From contig OW285187.1 in the NCBI GenBank assembly GCA_935421135.1, positions 248,001 through 312,000 on the forward strand: a stretch of 64,000 nt of DNA, written 5' to 3'. This DNA comes from Bugulina stolonifera (lineage: Eukaryota > Bryozoa > Gymnolaemata > Cheilostomatida > Bugulidae). The position numbers were made by a program, and so were the translations under genes. Below, piece after piece: positions 37,301 through 52,300 of this stretch; within the stretch, counting starts at the first letter, position 1, and every line of letters begins with the position of its first letter. Below the pieces are notes generated by a model, which saw only the letters and a program-made list of their open reading frames with translations, searched no databases and had not been told where the DNA came from.

Positions 37301-40300
37301 GTAGACAGGCACATGAAGAATATAACATTTGGTACGACGTTTGGACTAGTCACTGAGACGATACCCAACCTGATGGTGGCTCTTCGTATGGTGTGGATAA
37401 TCTCTCGCTACTACAACACAGACGAGAAGATGGTACCACTCTTGGAGAGAATAGCGTGGCAGTTGTGTCAGCGAGTTATGAGGATAATAAACATAAAGGT
37501 GTTATTCGAGTAGGTGTACGTTAGCCAGCATATGCATTGTCTTAGTGATAATACATGTAGGCTATGTTAACTTAAGTAACTATTGTGTATGCTTACATCG
37601 TAGAGAGTCACCTGAACTGGTAATGGAGAAATGTATTGATGCCAAGAAGATGCTAGACATGTGGAAGTCAGCATACTTCAGTACAAGAGCCAAGATAGAG
37701 GAGTCGGGCCGAGACTCTAGGTGGGAGTTTGATAGGAAGCGTCTATTTGAGAAAACTGACTATATGTCTGGTATATGTGATGATCTTGCTAATGTAGCCA
37801 AGGTAAGCTATACATGTAGACCTACACTATGTAGCCAAGGTAAGCTATACATGATTTAGCCAAGGTAAGCTATACACTGTGTAGCTAAGGTAAGCTATGC
37901 ACTGTGGGGCTAAGGCACCTTTCTAGACTGTGTGTTGCTATACTAGACTGTGTGTTGCTATACTAGACTGTGTGTTGCTATACTAGACTGTGTGTTGCTA
38001 TACTAGACTGTGTGTTGCTATACTAGACTGTGTGTTGCTATACTAGACTGTGTGTTGCTATACTAGACTGTGTGTATTGCTATACTAGACTATGTGTGTT
38101 GTTATTAACTAGACTGTGTGTGTTGCTATACTAGACTATGTGTGTTGCTATGCTAGACTATGTGTGTTGTTATGCTAGACTGTGTGTGTTGCTATACTAG
38201 ACTATGTGTGTTGCTATGCTAGACTATGTGTGTTGTTATTAGCTAGACTATGTGTGTTGTTATACTAGACTGTGTGTGTTGCTATGCTAGACGGTGTGTG
38301 TTGCTATACTAGACTATGTGTGTTGCTATGCTAGACTATGTGTGTTGTTATTAGCTAGACTATGTGTGTTGCTATACTAGACTGTGTGTGTTGCTATGCT
38401 AGACGGTGTGTGTTGCTATACTAGACTATGTGTGTTGTTATTAACTAGACTGTGTGTGTTGCTATACTAGACTGTGTGTGTTGCTATGCTAGACGGTGTG
38501 TGTTGCTATACTAGACTGTGTGTGTTGCTATACTAGACTGTGTGTGTTGCTATGCTAAACTGTATGCATATACTAATATTGTAGGCACTACATGAGTTTC
38601 ACAGTATATTCACGAGTGATCTTAAGAACGTGACGGGGGAAGTGAAGATGATTGAGAATATTTTGGTGAAAGTGGATAACCTAAAGTCTCCCATCTCCAA
38701 TGTTAGTGTTATATCCACCAAAAAATGCATTATATCTCTAGTGAAACTGTGTTACTTGCTCTCTATTACACCTTGGCATATTCTATTGTTGAGTAGGGAA
38801 GAATGTTGTTACTGTAGCTACTATGTGATGTAGTGTATATACTTGTTGTTTAGTTGTTACTGTAACTACTATGTGATGTAGTGTATATACTTGTTGTTTA
38901 GTTGTTACTGTAACTACTATGTGATGTAGTGTATATACTTGTTGTTTAGTTGTTACTGTAGCTACTATGTGATGTAGTGTATATACTTGTTGTTTAGTTG
39001 TTACTGTAACTACTATGTGATGTAGTCTATATACTTGTTGTTTAGTTGTTACTGTAACTACTATGTGATGTAGTCTATATACTTGTTGTTTAGTTGTTAC
39101 TGTAACTACTATGTGATGTAGTGTATATACTTGTTGTTTAGTTGTTACTGTAACTACTATGTGATGTAGTGTATATACTTGTTGTTTAGTTGTTACTGTA
39201 ACTACTATGTGATGTAGTGTATATACCTGATGTTTAGTTGTTACTGTAACTACTATGTGATGTAGTTTATATACTTGTTGTTTAGTTCAAGGAGAACCCG
39301 TTTGACAAGTTGCACTCGAGTATCTGGGCACGTACGATGGAGTGGTTTGCATATGAAGTGAGCAACATTGAGCAAGAGACTATAGTATTCATAAATGAGT
39401 CGTTCAAGAAGCTGAGGTCTGCGGAGGCTGCGTACGATCTCTTTCACAAGTTCAAACACATCCGATCGAGGAGGAGCATCAATGAGGAGATGATGAAGAG
39501 GTTCAATGACATTCTTCTCCAGTTCTCCAAGGAGGTGGGCCTGCGTTACGTGCAATATATATGTACAATATGTAAGTGTGTGCACATACCTCTGTACACT
39601 ATGCACTATACTTGTGTACACTATACGCTATACTTGTGTACACAATACGCTATACTTGTGTACACTATACTTGTGTACACTATACTTGTGTACACTATAC
39701 TTGCGTACACGATACGCTATGCCTGTGTATACTATACACTATACTTGTGTACACTATACACTATACTTGCGTACACGATACGCTATGCCTGTGTATACTA
39801 TACACTATACTTGTGTACACTATACACTATACTTGATTACACTATACTTGCGTACACGATACGCTATACCTGTGTACACTATATTCGTATGCACGAGACG
39901 CTATACTTGTGTACACTATACACTATACTTGTGTACACTATACACTATACTTGCGTACACGATACGCTATACCTGTGTATACTATACACTATATTTGTGT
40001 ACACTATACACTATACTTGTGTACACTATGCACTATACTCGTATGCACGAGACGCTATGCCTGTGTATACTATACACTATACTTGTGTACACTATACTTG
40101 TGTACACTATGCACTATACTTGTGTATACTATACGCTATACTTGTGTACACGATACACTATACTTGTGTACACTATGCACTATACTTGTGTATACTATAC
40201 GCTATACCTGTGTACACTATACACTATACTTGTGTGCACGATACGTTATACTTGTGTATACTTAGGTAGAAAGAATAGAAAAAATCTACAGAGAGAATAA

Positions 40301-43300
40301 AAGAGAGCCACCGATATCAAAGAGTGACCCCCCAGTTGTGGGCGGTATCAGGTGGGCAAGAATGCTGCTGCATAAGATGAAGGGCACTGTCCTTAAGTTT
40401 GCTGACATGAAGGAGTTCTCTCAGACAGATACTGGTAGAAAGGTTAGTAATGCAGACTAGCTAAGGTAGAAAGGTTAGTAATACAGACTATGCTATAGTA
40501 GAAATGTTAGTAATGCAGACTAGCTATAGTAGAAAGGTTAGTAATACAGACTAGCTATAGTAGAAAGGTTAGTAAGACAGACTAGCTATGGTAGAAAGGT
40601 GAGTAATACAGACTAGATATGGTAGAAAGGTTAGTAATACAGACTAGCTATGGTAGAAAGGTTAGTAAGACAGACTAGCTATAGTAGAAAGGTTAGTAAT
40701 ACAGACTAGCTATAGTAGAAAGGTTAGTAATACAGACTAGCTATGGTAGAAAGGTGAGTAATACAGACTAGATATGGTAGAAAGGTTAGTAATACAGACT
40801 AGCTATGGTAGAAAGGTTAGTAAGACAGACTAGCTATAGTAGAAAGGTTAGTAATACAGACTAGCTATAGTAGAAAGGTTAGTAATACAGACTATGCTAT
40901 ATGGTATGCATGAAGGAATCAGTCTATGGTATTTAGTGTGTTGGTTGCTATAGTTACTGTGTCGGTTGTAGGCTCGAGGTAAATATCTGTATGCCGGTAG
41001 GTCAATGAAGGCGTATGAAGAAAGTCGATACCTATCCTGGTTACATCATTCTGAACACGTCGTGGCAGCTCTCCTTAAAAAGAGCCTTATAGTGAAGGCT
41101 TCCACTCGAGCTTCATCTTTGTATACAGAGAAGGGTGCCTACGATAAGGTAAGTTATAATATACTATTTAGTTGTTATATTCAGTGTACTATGTGATTGG
41201 TCTGATCATATTGTACTACATGTACTACATATACACAGCTATATTCTACAGGTATGTAGACTTGTCTCAGGTAATAGGAACGCATACAGGTATGGAAGGT
41301 CATCCATAACGGAGGAGGGCAACTCTGCTATCAATACTCTCTCTCGAAGAACCCAAGTAAAGAATGCTAATGGGGTCAACATTGGTATGTTTATAGTATA
41401 CAGTCATGTATATCGTATACAGTATGTGTATTCTACATGTATGTGATATTATGTACAAGTACCTTTTGTGAGCTGTGGGCCATCATGTATGACCAAAGGC
41501 TATCATGCATGACCATAGGCTATCATGTATGACCAAAGGCTATCATGCATGACCATAGGCTATCATGTATGACCATAGGCTATCATGTATGACCATAGGC
41601 TATCATGTATGACCATAGGCTATCATGTATGACCATAGGCTATCATGTATGGCCATAGGCTATCATCAAGTACGACTTCTGCCATCCTCAATGTTCTAGA
41701 CATGAAGATCCGTTATCTGGTGAACTTCGACCCTGAATTACTGGAGATAGCCTGCGAGGCTAGAAATCTTGAGCAGCTAGGCTACCATATCCCAGTGCTA
41801 ACACGTAACCTAGCACTACAGCTGGACAAGTATGTGGGGGCTCAGTATAAGCTACAGCTCATGATAGACAAGTACCACCTACTGCTAGATAGTCTGAACC
41901 TAGCAGAGGTGAGTACATCTACTACATATACTAGCTGAAGTAAGTACATCTACTACTACGTCTAGTAGCAGAGGTAAGTACATCTATTACAATGTCTAGT
42001 AGCAGAGGTAAGTACATCTACTACTACGTCTAGTAGCAGAGGCAAGTACATCTACTACTACGTCTAGTAGCAGAGGTAAGTACATCTACTACTACGTCTA
42101 GTAGCAGAGGTAAGTACATCTACTACTACGTCTAGTAGCAGAGGTAGGTACATCTACTACTACGTCTAGTAGCAGAGGTAAGTACATCTACTACTACGTC
42201 TAGTAGCAGAGGTAAGTACATCTACTACTACGTCTAGTAGCAGAGGTAGGTACATCTACTACTATGTCTAGTAGCAGAGGTAGGTACATCTACTACTACG
42301 TCTAGTAGCAGAGGTAAGTACATCTCCCTGATTGTCATCTTAATGATCAATATAGACATTGCTCCAATGTGTGGTGTGTAGTAGGTTGGGGACATGATGC
42401 AATATGTGTTGTAGTTGAGACTGCTGGACCAGCACCTCAAGGAACTGAGAAGGATTATGAAGCCAGGTATAACACGTCTGAACTGGTATACATTGGGCAT
42501 ACTTGACTTCGCTAGTAAATGTATACAGGTGTGTATCACTTACTATCTAACCTATTCTTCTTCTAGACTGGCTTATAGGTTCACTGACTACTCGTATACT
42601 ATTAGATACATGTACATGTAGATTCACTCACTACTTGTATACTATTAGATAGATTCACTCTCTACTTGTATACTATTAGATAGATTCACTCACTACTTGT
42701 ATACTAGTAGATAGATTCACTCTCTACTTGTATACTATTAGATAGATTCACTCACTACTTGTATACTAGTAGATAGATTCACTCACTACTTGTATACTAT
42801 TAGATAGATTCACTCTCTACTTGTATACTATTAGATAGATTCACTCACTACTTGTATACTAGTAGATAGATTCACTCTCTACTTGTATACTATTAGATAG
42901 ATTCACTCACTACTTGTATACTAGTAGATAGATTCACTCACTACTTGTATACTAGTAGATAGATTCACTCACTACTTGTATACTATTAGATAGATTCACT
43001 CTCTACTTGTATACTAGTAGATAGATTCACTCACTACTTGTGTACTAGTAGATAGATTCACTCACTACTTGTATACTAGTAGATAGATTCACTCACTACT
43101 TGTATACTAGTAGATAGATTCACTCACTACTTGTATACTAGTAGATAGATTCACTCACTACTTGTATACTAGTAGATAGATTCACTCATTACTCGTATAC
43201 TAGTAGATAGATTCACTCACTACTTGTATACTAGTAGATAGATTCACTCACTACTTGTATACTATTAGATAGATTCACTCACTACTTGTATACTAGTAGA

Positions 43301-46300
43301 TAGATTCACTCACTACTTGTATACTAGTAGATAGATTCACTCACTACTTGTATACTAGTAGATAGATTCACTCACTACTTGTATACTATTAGATAGATTC
43401 ACTCTCTACTTGTATACTAGTAGATAGATTCACTCACTACTTGTGTACTAGTAGATAGATTCACTCACTACTTGTATACTAGTAGATAGATTCACTCACT
43501 ACTTGTATACTAGTAGATAGATTCACTCACTACTTGTATACTAGTAGATAGATTCACTCACTACTTGTATACTAGTAGATAGATTCACTCATTACTCGTA
43601 TACTAGTAGATAGATTCACTCATTACTCGTATACTAGTAGATAGATTCACTCACTACTTGTATACTAGTAGATAGATTCACTCACTACTTGTATACTATT
43701 AGATAGATTCACTCACTACTTGTATACTAGTAGATAGATTCACTCTCACTACTCGTATACTTGTGGACTACATTAGGTTGCACGTCTGCACCAGTGACAG
43801 CTGTGCTGGTTTTATTCTCTAGGCTATTGGTAAGGTGGAGACTTTAGCCAATCAGGTGCACAAGAATGCTACAGACATTCACAGTAGGCTCTACATGATC
43901 ACTGTAGGAAATCTGTTTGAGTATCCACAGCAAGTCGACCAATCAGAGACTGGTTTACCTTTGGCCAAGGTATTCCCATGCTTTATATACTTTCTGTGTG
44001 TGCTGTTCACGTATTCATATTACCTGTGTACATGTTTGTATTACATGTGCAGATGTTTGTATTACCTGTGTACATGTTCGTATTACCTGTGTACATGTCC
44101 GTATTACCTGTGTACATGTCCGTATTACTTGTGTACATGTTCGTGTTACCTGTGTACATGTCTGTGTTACCTGTGTACATGTTTGTGTTACCTGTGTACA
44201 TGTCCGTATTATCTGTGTACATGTTCATGTTACCTGTGTACATGTCTGTGTTACCTGTGTACATGATTGTATTACCTGTGTACATGTCCGTATTACCTGT
44301 GTACGTGTCTGTGTTACCTGTGTACATGATTGTATTACCTGTGTACATGTCTGTGTTACCTGTGTACATTATTGTATTACCTGTGTACATGTACTATGCT
44401 GTAGGAATACTTTGAAGTGCTGGACAAGACAAGGGGTAGCACAGTACAGAAGTTGGTCACCACATACAGAGCTATGAGCCCCATGCTCACCAAGATAGAA
44501 GGTCTGGTGCTCAACACAAACACGGGGAAGGCTTGTAAGCTGGCCCCTTATTATCACTACTGGGAGGGTATTGTGTATGATTCAATTAAACAGGTACGCT
44601 ATTAGCTATAGTCTATACTACACTACTATAGTATATCTTACATGTATATGCTATACTATATATACTACACTATGGTGTATATACTATATGCTATACTATA
44701 TACTACACTATGGTGTATATACCATAATTATGCTATACTATATACTACACTATAGTGTATATACTACTATCTACACACTACATTCTATATGTACTGTATA
44801 CTACACTATAGTGTATAATATACTACTAACATTGTTCACAGCTCATCCTAACAAACCTTGATAAGCTACTTTCTATGGTGACGGGTAAGAAGGCTTTCTT
44901 TGGAGTAGAGTGTAACCTGTGCCCCCCTGATATTAACCTCATGCCCAGCTGCAATGATCTCTATAAGATGTTCCTTGCTACTACTAGAGAATGTATAGAT
45001 GTGTGAGTTCTTTCTACACTTTCTAACTTGTACCATACAGTGTATATCATTATACCATGCTATGCTATTTACTAATGCTATGCTATACTAATACTATCAT
45101 ATACGAGTACTAATACTGTTGCTATACTATACTGCTGCTATACTATACTGCTGCTATATTATACTGCTGCTATACTATACTGCTACTATATGGCTGCTAT
45201 ACTACACTGCTGCTATACTATACTGTTGCTATACTATACTGCTGCTATACTAAATACTGCTACTATACTATACGGCTGCTATACTATACTGCTACTATAC
45301 TATACGGCTGCTATACTACATGTATACTGCTGCTATACTATAGCCCTGCTACACTGTTGCTATGCTACACTTGTAATAGTGTTATCCTGTACCCATGGGC
45401 CCTTATAAGATATTTACCATAGTTAGAAGTTGTCCTCTCTCTATTTTCCTTCCACTCACTATTTCCTGACAGAAAAAGAGGACCATTCTCAACATGAGCT
45501 GTTTTAACAATTTCAATGACGAATCATTTCTGTGTAATAAAGATGACAGGAGATTTAGCAATATTTAATGTGGTTTATTCAGTGACAAGCTTCATAGCAA
45601 TAGCATTAAAGAGGTTGTTACCTCAGTGACCCAACATTTAAAGCTTTTGGGTTCTAATAGGCATCGTGCATTATGTAGCATGACTCTTTGTCTAATTGGG
45701 ACTGCCATTGTAGGCAAGAGAGGGCGTATGTGTAGGCAGGAGAGGGTGTATGTGTAGGCAGGAGAGGGTGTATGTGTAGACAGGAGAGGGTGTATGTGTA
45801 GGCAGGAGAGGGTGTATGTGTAGGCAAGAGAGGGTGTATGTGTAGGCAGGAGAGGGTGTATGTGTAGGCAGGAGAGGGTGTATGTGTAGGCAGGAGAGGG
45901 TGTATGTGTAGACAGGAGAGAGTGTATGTGTAGGCAGGAGAGGGTGTATGTGTAGGCAGGAGAGGACGTATGTGTAGGCAAGAGAGGGCTTATGTGTAGG
46001 CAAGAGATGGCGTATGTGTAGGCAAGAGAGGGTGTATGTGTAGGCAGGAGAGGGTGTATGTGTAGACAGGAGAGGGTGTATGTGTAGGCAGGAGAGGGTA
46101 TATGTGTAGGCAAGAGAGGGTGTATGTGTAGGCAAGAGAGGGCGTATGTGTAGACAGGAGAGGGTGTATGTGTAGACAGGAGAGGGTGTATGTGTAGACA
46201 GGAGAGGGCGTATGTGTAGGCCTATATAAACTTGTATATGTATAGCAAATGTCCATGTGTATTACAAACATAATATCTTCACATCAACATGACTGTTTGT

Positions 46301-49300
46301 GCAGCATTGCACAAAATTCCACAACTAACTGTAGGTCTCGTAGTTTTGTTCGCTGGATGCACGGTACGTGTATAGAGACACCCCCTCAGGCTGTACCAGG
46401 TTCAGATGCTCCTTATATGTTCACCTTCTACCAAGACATTGCTAACCACCCTGATATTGTGGACCTTGGCAACCTGGTAGTCTCAAGGGCTAAGGATATC
46501 CTAACCAGAGCTCAGAGGTACCTGCTGCGGTGGGCTAAACACCGTCCCGTATGGGTGCCTGACAAGGTAAAGTTGTTTTAGCTACCTAGATCTGTACACA
46601 CAGTCGCATACAGTACAGTAGCTACATAGATCTGTACACACAGTCACATACAGTACGGTAGCTACATAGATCTGTACACACAGTCACATACAGTACGGTA
46701 ACTACATAGATCTGTACACACAGTCACATACAGTACAGTAGCTACATAGATCTGTACACACAGTCACATACAGTACAGTAGCTACATAGATCTGTACACA
46801 CAGTCACATACAGTACAGTGATAGAGTGCAGCCTGGCTAGTCTGTAGTAGGTGCTTGCCTCGTCTCATTCCGGTGTACAGTTAATGAGACCCTCTCAACA
46901 GCAGCGGCTTTTATTGTGTGCTGTCTTTCTTCCTTCAGCAACAAAGAGCTGAGAGGTGGCAAGGTAAGGAGAAGGTGGAGCTAGTGGAGAAGTATGACGA
47001 CAAGATGTCATTCTATGTGTCACTGATGGAGAGGATGGAGAGCTCTGTGGCTTCTCACACTATCAACTGTGTGCAGCTCTGTCTCGGCCCCCTCCTTCAA
47101 GGTATTAGAACTCACGCTAAGGAGTGGCTAACCATATTTGGTAACATGCTGCAGGAGATGGCCAAGACCAGACTCATGAATGCCATTACTTATGTGAAGG
47201 TGACCATTAACTAGATTTACACTTTCATGTTTATACATACTGGACATATTATATATACCCTACATATATACTCCATATAGTGACAGGTACATGTATACTC
47301 CATATAGTGACAGGTACATGTATACTCCATATAGTGACAGGTACATGTATACTCCATATAGTGACAGGTACATATATATTCCATATAGTGACAGGTACAT
47401 GTATACTCCATATAGTGACAGGTACATGTATACTCCATATAGTGACAGGTACACGTATATGTGTGTTAGACTTTAAGATGCGTTACAGGAGAAAAGAGAT
47501 AACCTGCGCAGACATCCTTTCACTATTGATGACTTGAAGTACTCTCTGGGTGAGATAGCTGATATCAGACGTAACCAGGTAGAGACAGAGTATAGTATCA
47601 GATGTATGCAGGAGATGTATCGTACTCTGTACATGTACGGACATGCAGTGAGTACTATTCTACTATACACTAATAAATACGTGTACACTATCATATAAGG
47701 ACAGGCATATACATGTACTCTACTATACTCTACTCCATAGTCACATGCTATCCATCTGCTACAGGTGCCAGCCTTCCAAAGGGAGAACTGCAAGACCATA
47801 CTAGACCAGTTTCTTGATCTCGTCTACCACACTAAGGAGGTGGAGTGTCAGTTGATTCCCTCCAAGCACAAGTTTATTAGTGTAAGTTCCTCAGTCTAGT
47901 ACATGGAAGGAAACCTACACTACAGTCACCTGATACTCACATATTGCTCTTGTATATTTAGTAAACACATAGGAAACTTCACTACCGTCACCTGATACTC
48001 ACATATTACTCTTGTATATTTAGTAAGCACATAGGAAACCTACACTACAATCACCTGATACTCACATATTACTCTTGTATATTTAGTAAACACATAGGAA
48101 ACTTCACTACCGTCACCTGATACTCACATATTACTCTTGTATATTTAGTAAACACATAGGAAACCTGCACTACAATCACCTGATACTCACATATTACTCT
48201 TGTATATTTAGTAAACACATAGGAAACCTGCACTACAATCACCTGATACTCACATATTACTCTTGTATATTTAGTTCACAAGAGATCAGATCAAGGAATT
48301 TAGAGCTGATTTAAACAAGTTCTCCGATGATCTAGCCTTGGAAGGTCCAGGGAATGTTGGCAGAGATTTAACTAGAGGTATGTTTAGATCTGTGTAGACT
48401 ATTCATAGATACCTTATTATATACTAGTATAGAGTTGCTTATATCTGTGTAGACTATGCATAGATACCTTGTTATATATTAGTATAGAATTGCTTATATC
48501 TGTGTAGACTATTCATAGATACCTTATTATATACTAGTATAGAGTTGCTTATATCTGTGTAGGCTATGCATAGATACTATGTTATATATTAGTAGAGTTG
48601 TGTATATATGTATATTTGACAGGTTCGGAGCTGCTGGCGGTCTACAAAAAGAGTCTCTCTGAGCTGGAGAGGAGACAACGAGAGCTGGCTCTGGCTGAAA
48701 AACTGTTTGATCTGCCAATAACAATGTACACGAGGTTGGTGAGAGCTCAGAAGGAGTTATCAGAGCTTACCAAGGTCTATGCCTTGTATAGAGAGTTTAC
48801 AGTGAGTATATACTATATACATTATATATAGAGTTTACAGTGAGTATATACTATATACATTATATATAGAGTTTACAGTGAGTATATACTATATACATTA
48901 TATATAGAGTTTACAGTGAGTATATACTATATACATTATATATAGAGTTTACAGTGAGTATATACTATATACATTATATATAGAGTTTACAGTGAGTATA
49001 TACTATATACATTATATATAGAGTTTACAGTGAGTATATACTATATACATTATATATAGAGTTTACAGTGAGTATATACTATATACATTATATATAGAGT
49101 GTACAGTGAGTATATACTATATACATTATATATAGAGTTTACAGTGAGTATATACTATATACATTATATATAGAGTTTACAGTGAGTATATACTATATAC
49201 ATTATATATAGAGTTTACAGTGAGTATATACTATATACATTATATATAGAGTTTACAGTGAGTATATACTATATACATCATATAGAGTTTACAGTGAGTA

Positions 49301-52300
49301 TATACTATATACATTATATATAGAGTTTACAGTGAGTATATACTATATACATTATATATAGAGTTTACAGTGAGTATATACTATATACATTATATATAGA
49401 GTTTACAGTGAGTATATACTATATACATTATATATAGAGTTTACAGTGAGTATATACTATATACATTATATATAGAGTTTACAGTGAGTATATACTATAT
49501 ACATCATATAGAGTTTACAGTGAGTATATACTATATACATTATATATAGAGTTTACAGTCAGTATATACTATATACATTATATAGAGAGTTTACAGTCAG
49601 TATATACTATATACATTATACTGTATACATGTTGAGGTATGTACTATAGTTATACTGTATACATGTTGAGGTATGTACTATAGTTATACTATATACATGT
49701 AGAGGTATGTACTATAATTATACTATATAATGAAGGAATGTAAGCTGAGATGGAGTGATACACTGTGGGCTAACCTCGACATGAAGGTTCTAACGGAGGG
49801 TATAGAACAACTCATCAAACAGATGAGACGCATGCCCAAGGAACTCAGGCAACTCCCACTAGCTAAGATTGTAGATGAGATGATGAGGGAGTTCAGGGAC
49901 TCCCTTCCTCTCTTTGTGGATCTTAAGCATGAGGCTCTCAGGCCAAGGTACTTCCTGCTTTACTATTTCTAATGTATAAAGGTTGTGTTGACAAGAATGT
50001 ACACTACATACGAGTATGGTAGATCGTTCACCATGTGTACCAGTATATACCATCACTAACCGTATGATATGGTAGATGGTTCACCATGTGTACCAGTATA
50101 TACCATCACTAACCATATGATATGGTAGATGGTTCACCATGTGTACCAGTATAGACCATCACTAACCATATGATATGATAGATGGTTCACCATGTGTACC
50201 AGTATATACCATCACTAACCGTATGATATGGTAGATGATTCACCATGTGTACCAGTATATACCATCACTAACCGTATGATATGGTAGATGATTCACCATG
50301 TGTACCAGTATATACCATCACTAACCGTATAATTGTAGGCACTGGCAGGAGTTGATGAAACAGACAGGGCAGTCATTTGACATCAATCCAGACACGTTCA
50401 CTCTCCAGAACGTCTTCTCCATGGAGCTCCACCAGTTCAAGGACAGTATCAGTGAGATTGTAGCTGCTGCACAGAAGGAGCTAAATATAGAGAAGGTATG
50501 CTGATCACATGACCCCCAACTACACCATGCGCATAGCCACTACTAGCTGTCTCCTAAATCACAGGTTATTCACATACTCCTTGTGACTTGGCACCTCTCT
50601 TACTTCCTGTTGCAGGGGGTCAAGGACATCGAGGACCAGTGGAAACATATTAAGTTTAGTGTGATCAAGTTTATGAAGGGTGCATCAGACAGAGGCTATA
50701 TTCTGGGGTCTACCGACGAGGTTACCGTCCTACTCGATGAGCACATTATGAGCCTTCAGGGAATGTCGGCCTCGAGGTTTGTCGGTCCATTCAGGAACAA
50801 TGTGTATGAATGGGAGAAGAGTCTTTCCTACATCTACGAGGTGATTGAGGTGGGTGAGGTGATTCCTCTCTATCTATACACTCTACTGTAGATTACACCG
50901 TCCTGTCTATCTATACACTCTACTGTAGATTACACCTCTCTATCTATGCACGATACTGTATATTACACATCTCTATCTATACACTATACTGTAGATTACA
51001 CCTCTCTATCTATGCACGATACTGTATATTACACCTGTCTATCTATACACTATACTATAGATTACACCTGTCTATCTATACACTATACTGTAGATTACAC
51101 CAGTCTTTCTATACACTATACTGTAGATTACACCTGTCTATCTATACACTATACTGTAGATTACACCTGTCTATCTATGCACTCTACTGTAGATTACACC
51201 TGTCTATCTATACACTCTACTGTAGATTACACCTCTCTATCTATGCACGATACTGTATATTACACATCTCTATCTATACACTATACTGTAGATTACACCT
51301 GTCTATCTATACACTATGCTGTAGATTACACCTGTCTATGTATACACTATACTGTAGATTACACCTGTCTATCTATACACTATACTGTAGATTACACCTG
51401 TCTATCTATACACTCTACTGTAGATTACACCTCTCTATCTATACACTACACTGTAGATTACTGTCTATCTATACACTATACTGTAGATTACACCTGTCTA
51501 TCTATACACTATACTGTAGATTACACCTGTCTATCTATGTACAATGCTGTATATAATGTACTACAATGCACATGTATGTGAATGATCACTAACAGATTGT
51601 CATGACGTGTGCTCTACTGCTTTACTATTCCATAGGCCTGGATCCATGTCCAGCGTAAGTGGATGTACCTGGAAGGTATATTTCTTGGCGGAGACATTAG
51701 ATCTCAACTTCCTGAAAGTGCTAAGAGGTTTGACAGGATAGACACCACCTTCCGCAAGGTATGCCACGCCCCTTTTATTCTCGTCGTCGCACATTTACAT
51801 GTATGTCGGTCTATGTATATGTAGATACACATTACATATCTACATGTATGTAGGTATATGTATATGTAGATATACCTTACACTTCTCACTTCCTTTTGTG
51901 TTCAGATGCAGGCAGAGACAGCCAAGAATCCACTCATACGTCCAGCCTGCCATGCTCCCAACAGACTCGAAGATCTCCAAATGATAGCCGATGGTCTGGA
52001 AATCTGCCAGAAATCTCTCAATGACTACCTAAACACCAAACGTAATGCCTTCCCCAGATTCTTCTTCATCTCCGACGATGAACTGCTGAGTATTCTGGGT
52101 AGCAGTAACCCACATTGTGTGCAAGAGCACATGATCAAGGTTTGCATACGATACGTGTCGGCTAGATATTACAGGAAGTGTATTTACTTGTGTATAATAT
52201 TATGGATATGGTATATGAGCTATACATGTCACTTACTCGTTATAGATGTTTGACAACATAGCTGCTCTAGACTTTGTAAAGGCTGGCAGTGGTGCACACG

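Larger units (their letters stand above)
34325..41384 (+). other. DNAH10 exons 1-13: N-terminal tail
   Basis: Residues 1-900. The start [13 protein letters not shown] follows a splice acceptor. Exons 2-3 encode a strongly basic, low-complexity stretch (about residues 125-190; [20 protein letters not shown]) that is unlike the folded parts. From exon 7 on the tail resembles DNAH10 ([40 protein letters not shown]). This tail binds intermediate chains and the partner heavy chain. Exon 13 ([20 protein letters not shown] region) has no clear counterpart and acts as a variable linker. Confidence 0.85.

Noticed and set aside
39310..40300. Open frames of 264-319 codons
   Set aside because: The first ~75 codons are dynein exon 10; the rest reads through its donor into a TACAC/TATAC array.
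41645..41699. Earlier start of dynein exon 14 inside the 20-bp array
   Set aside because: None of the ag sites there gives the phase needed after exon 13, and the region is repeat-derived. The acceptor at 41699 fits phase and has a pyrimidine tract.
42535..43770. CRISPR-like regular array
   Set aside because: Units are contiguous with no unique spacers, in an animal gene intron; an ordinary minisatellite.
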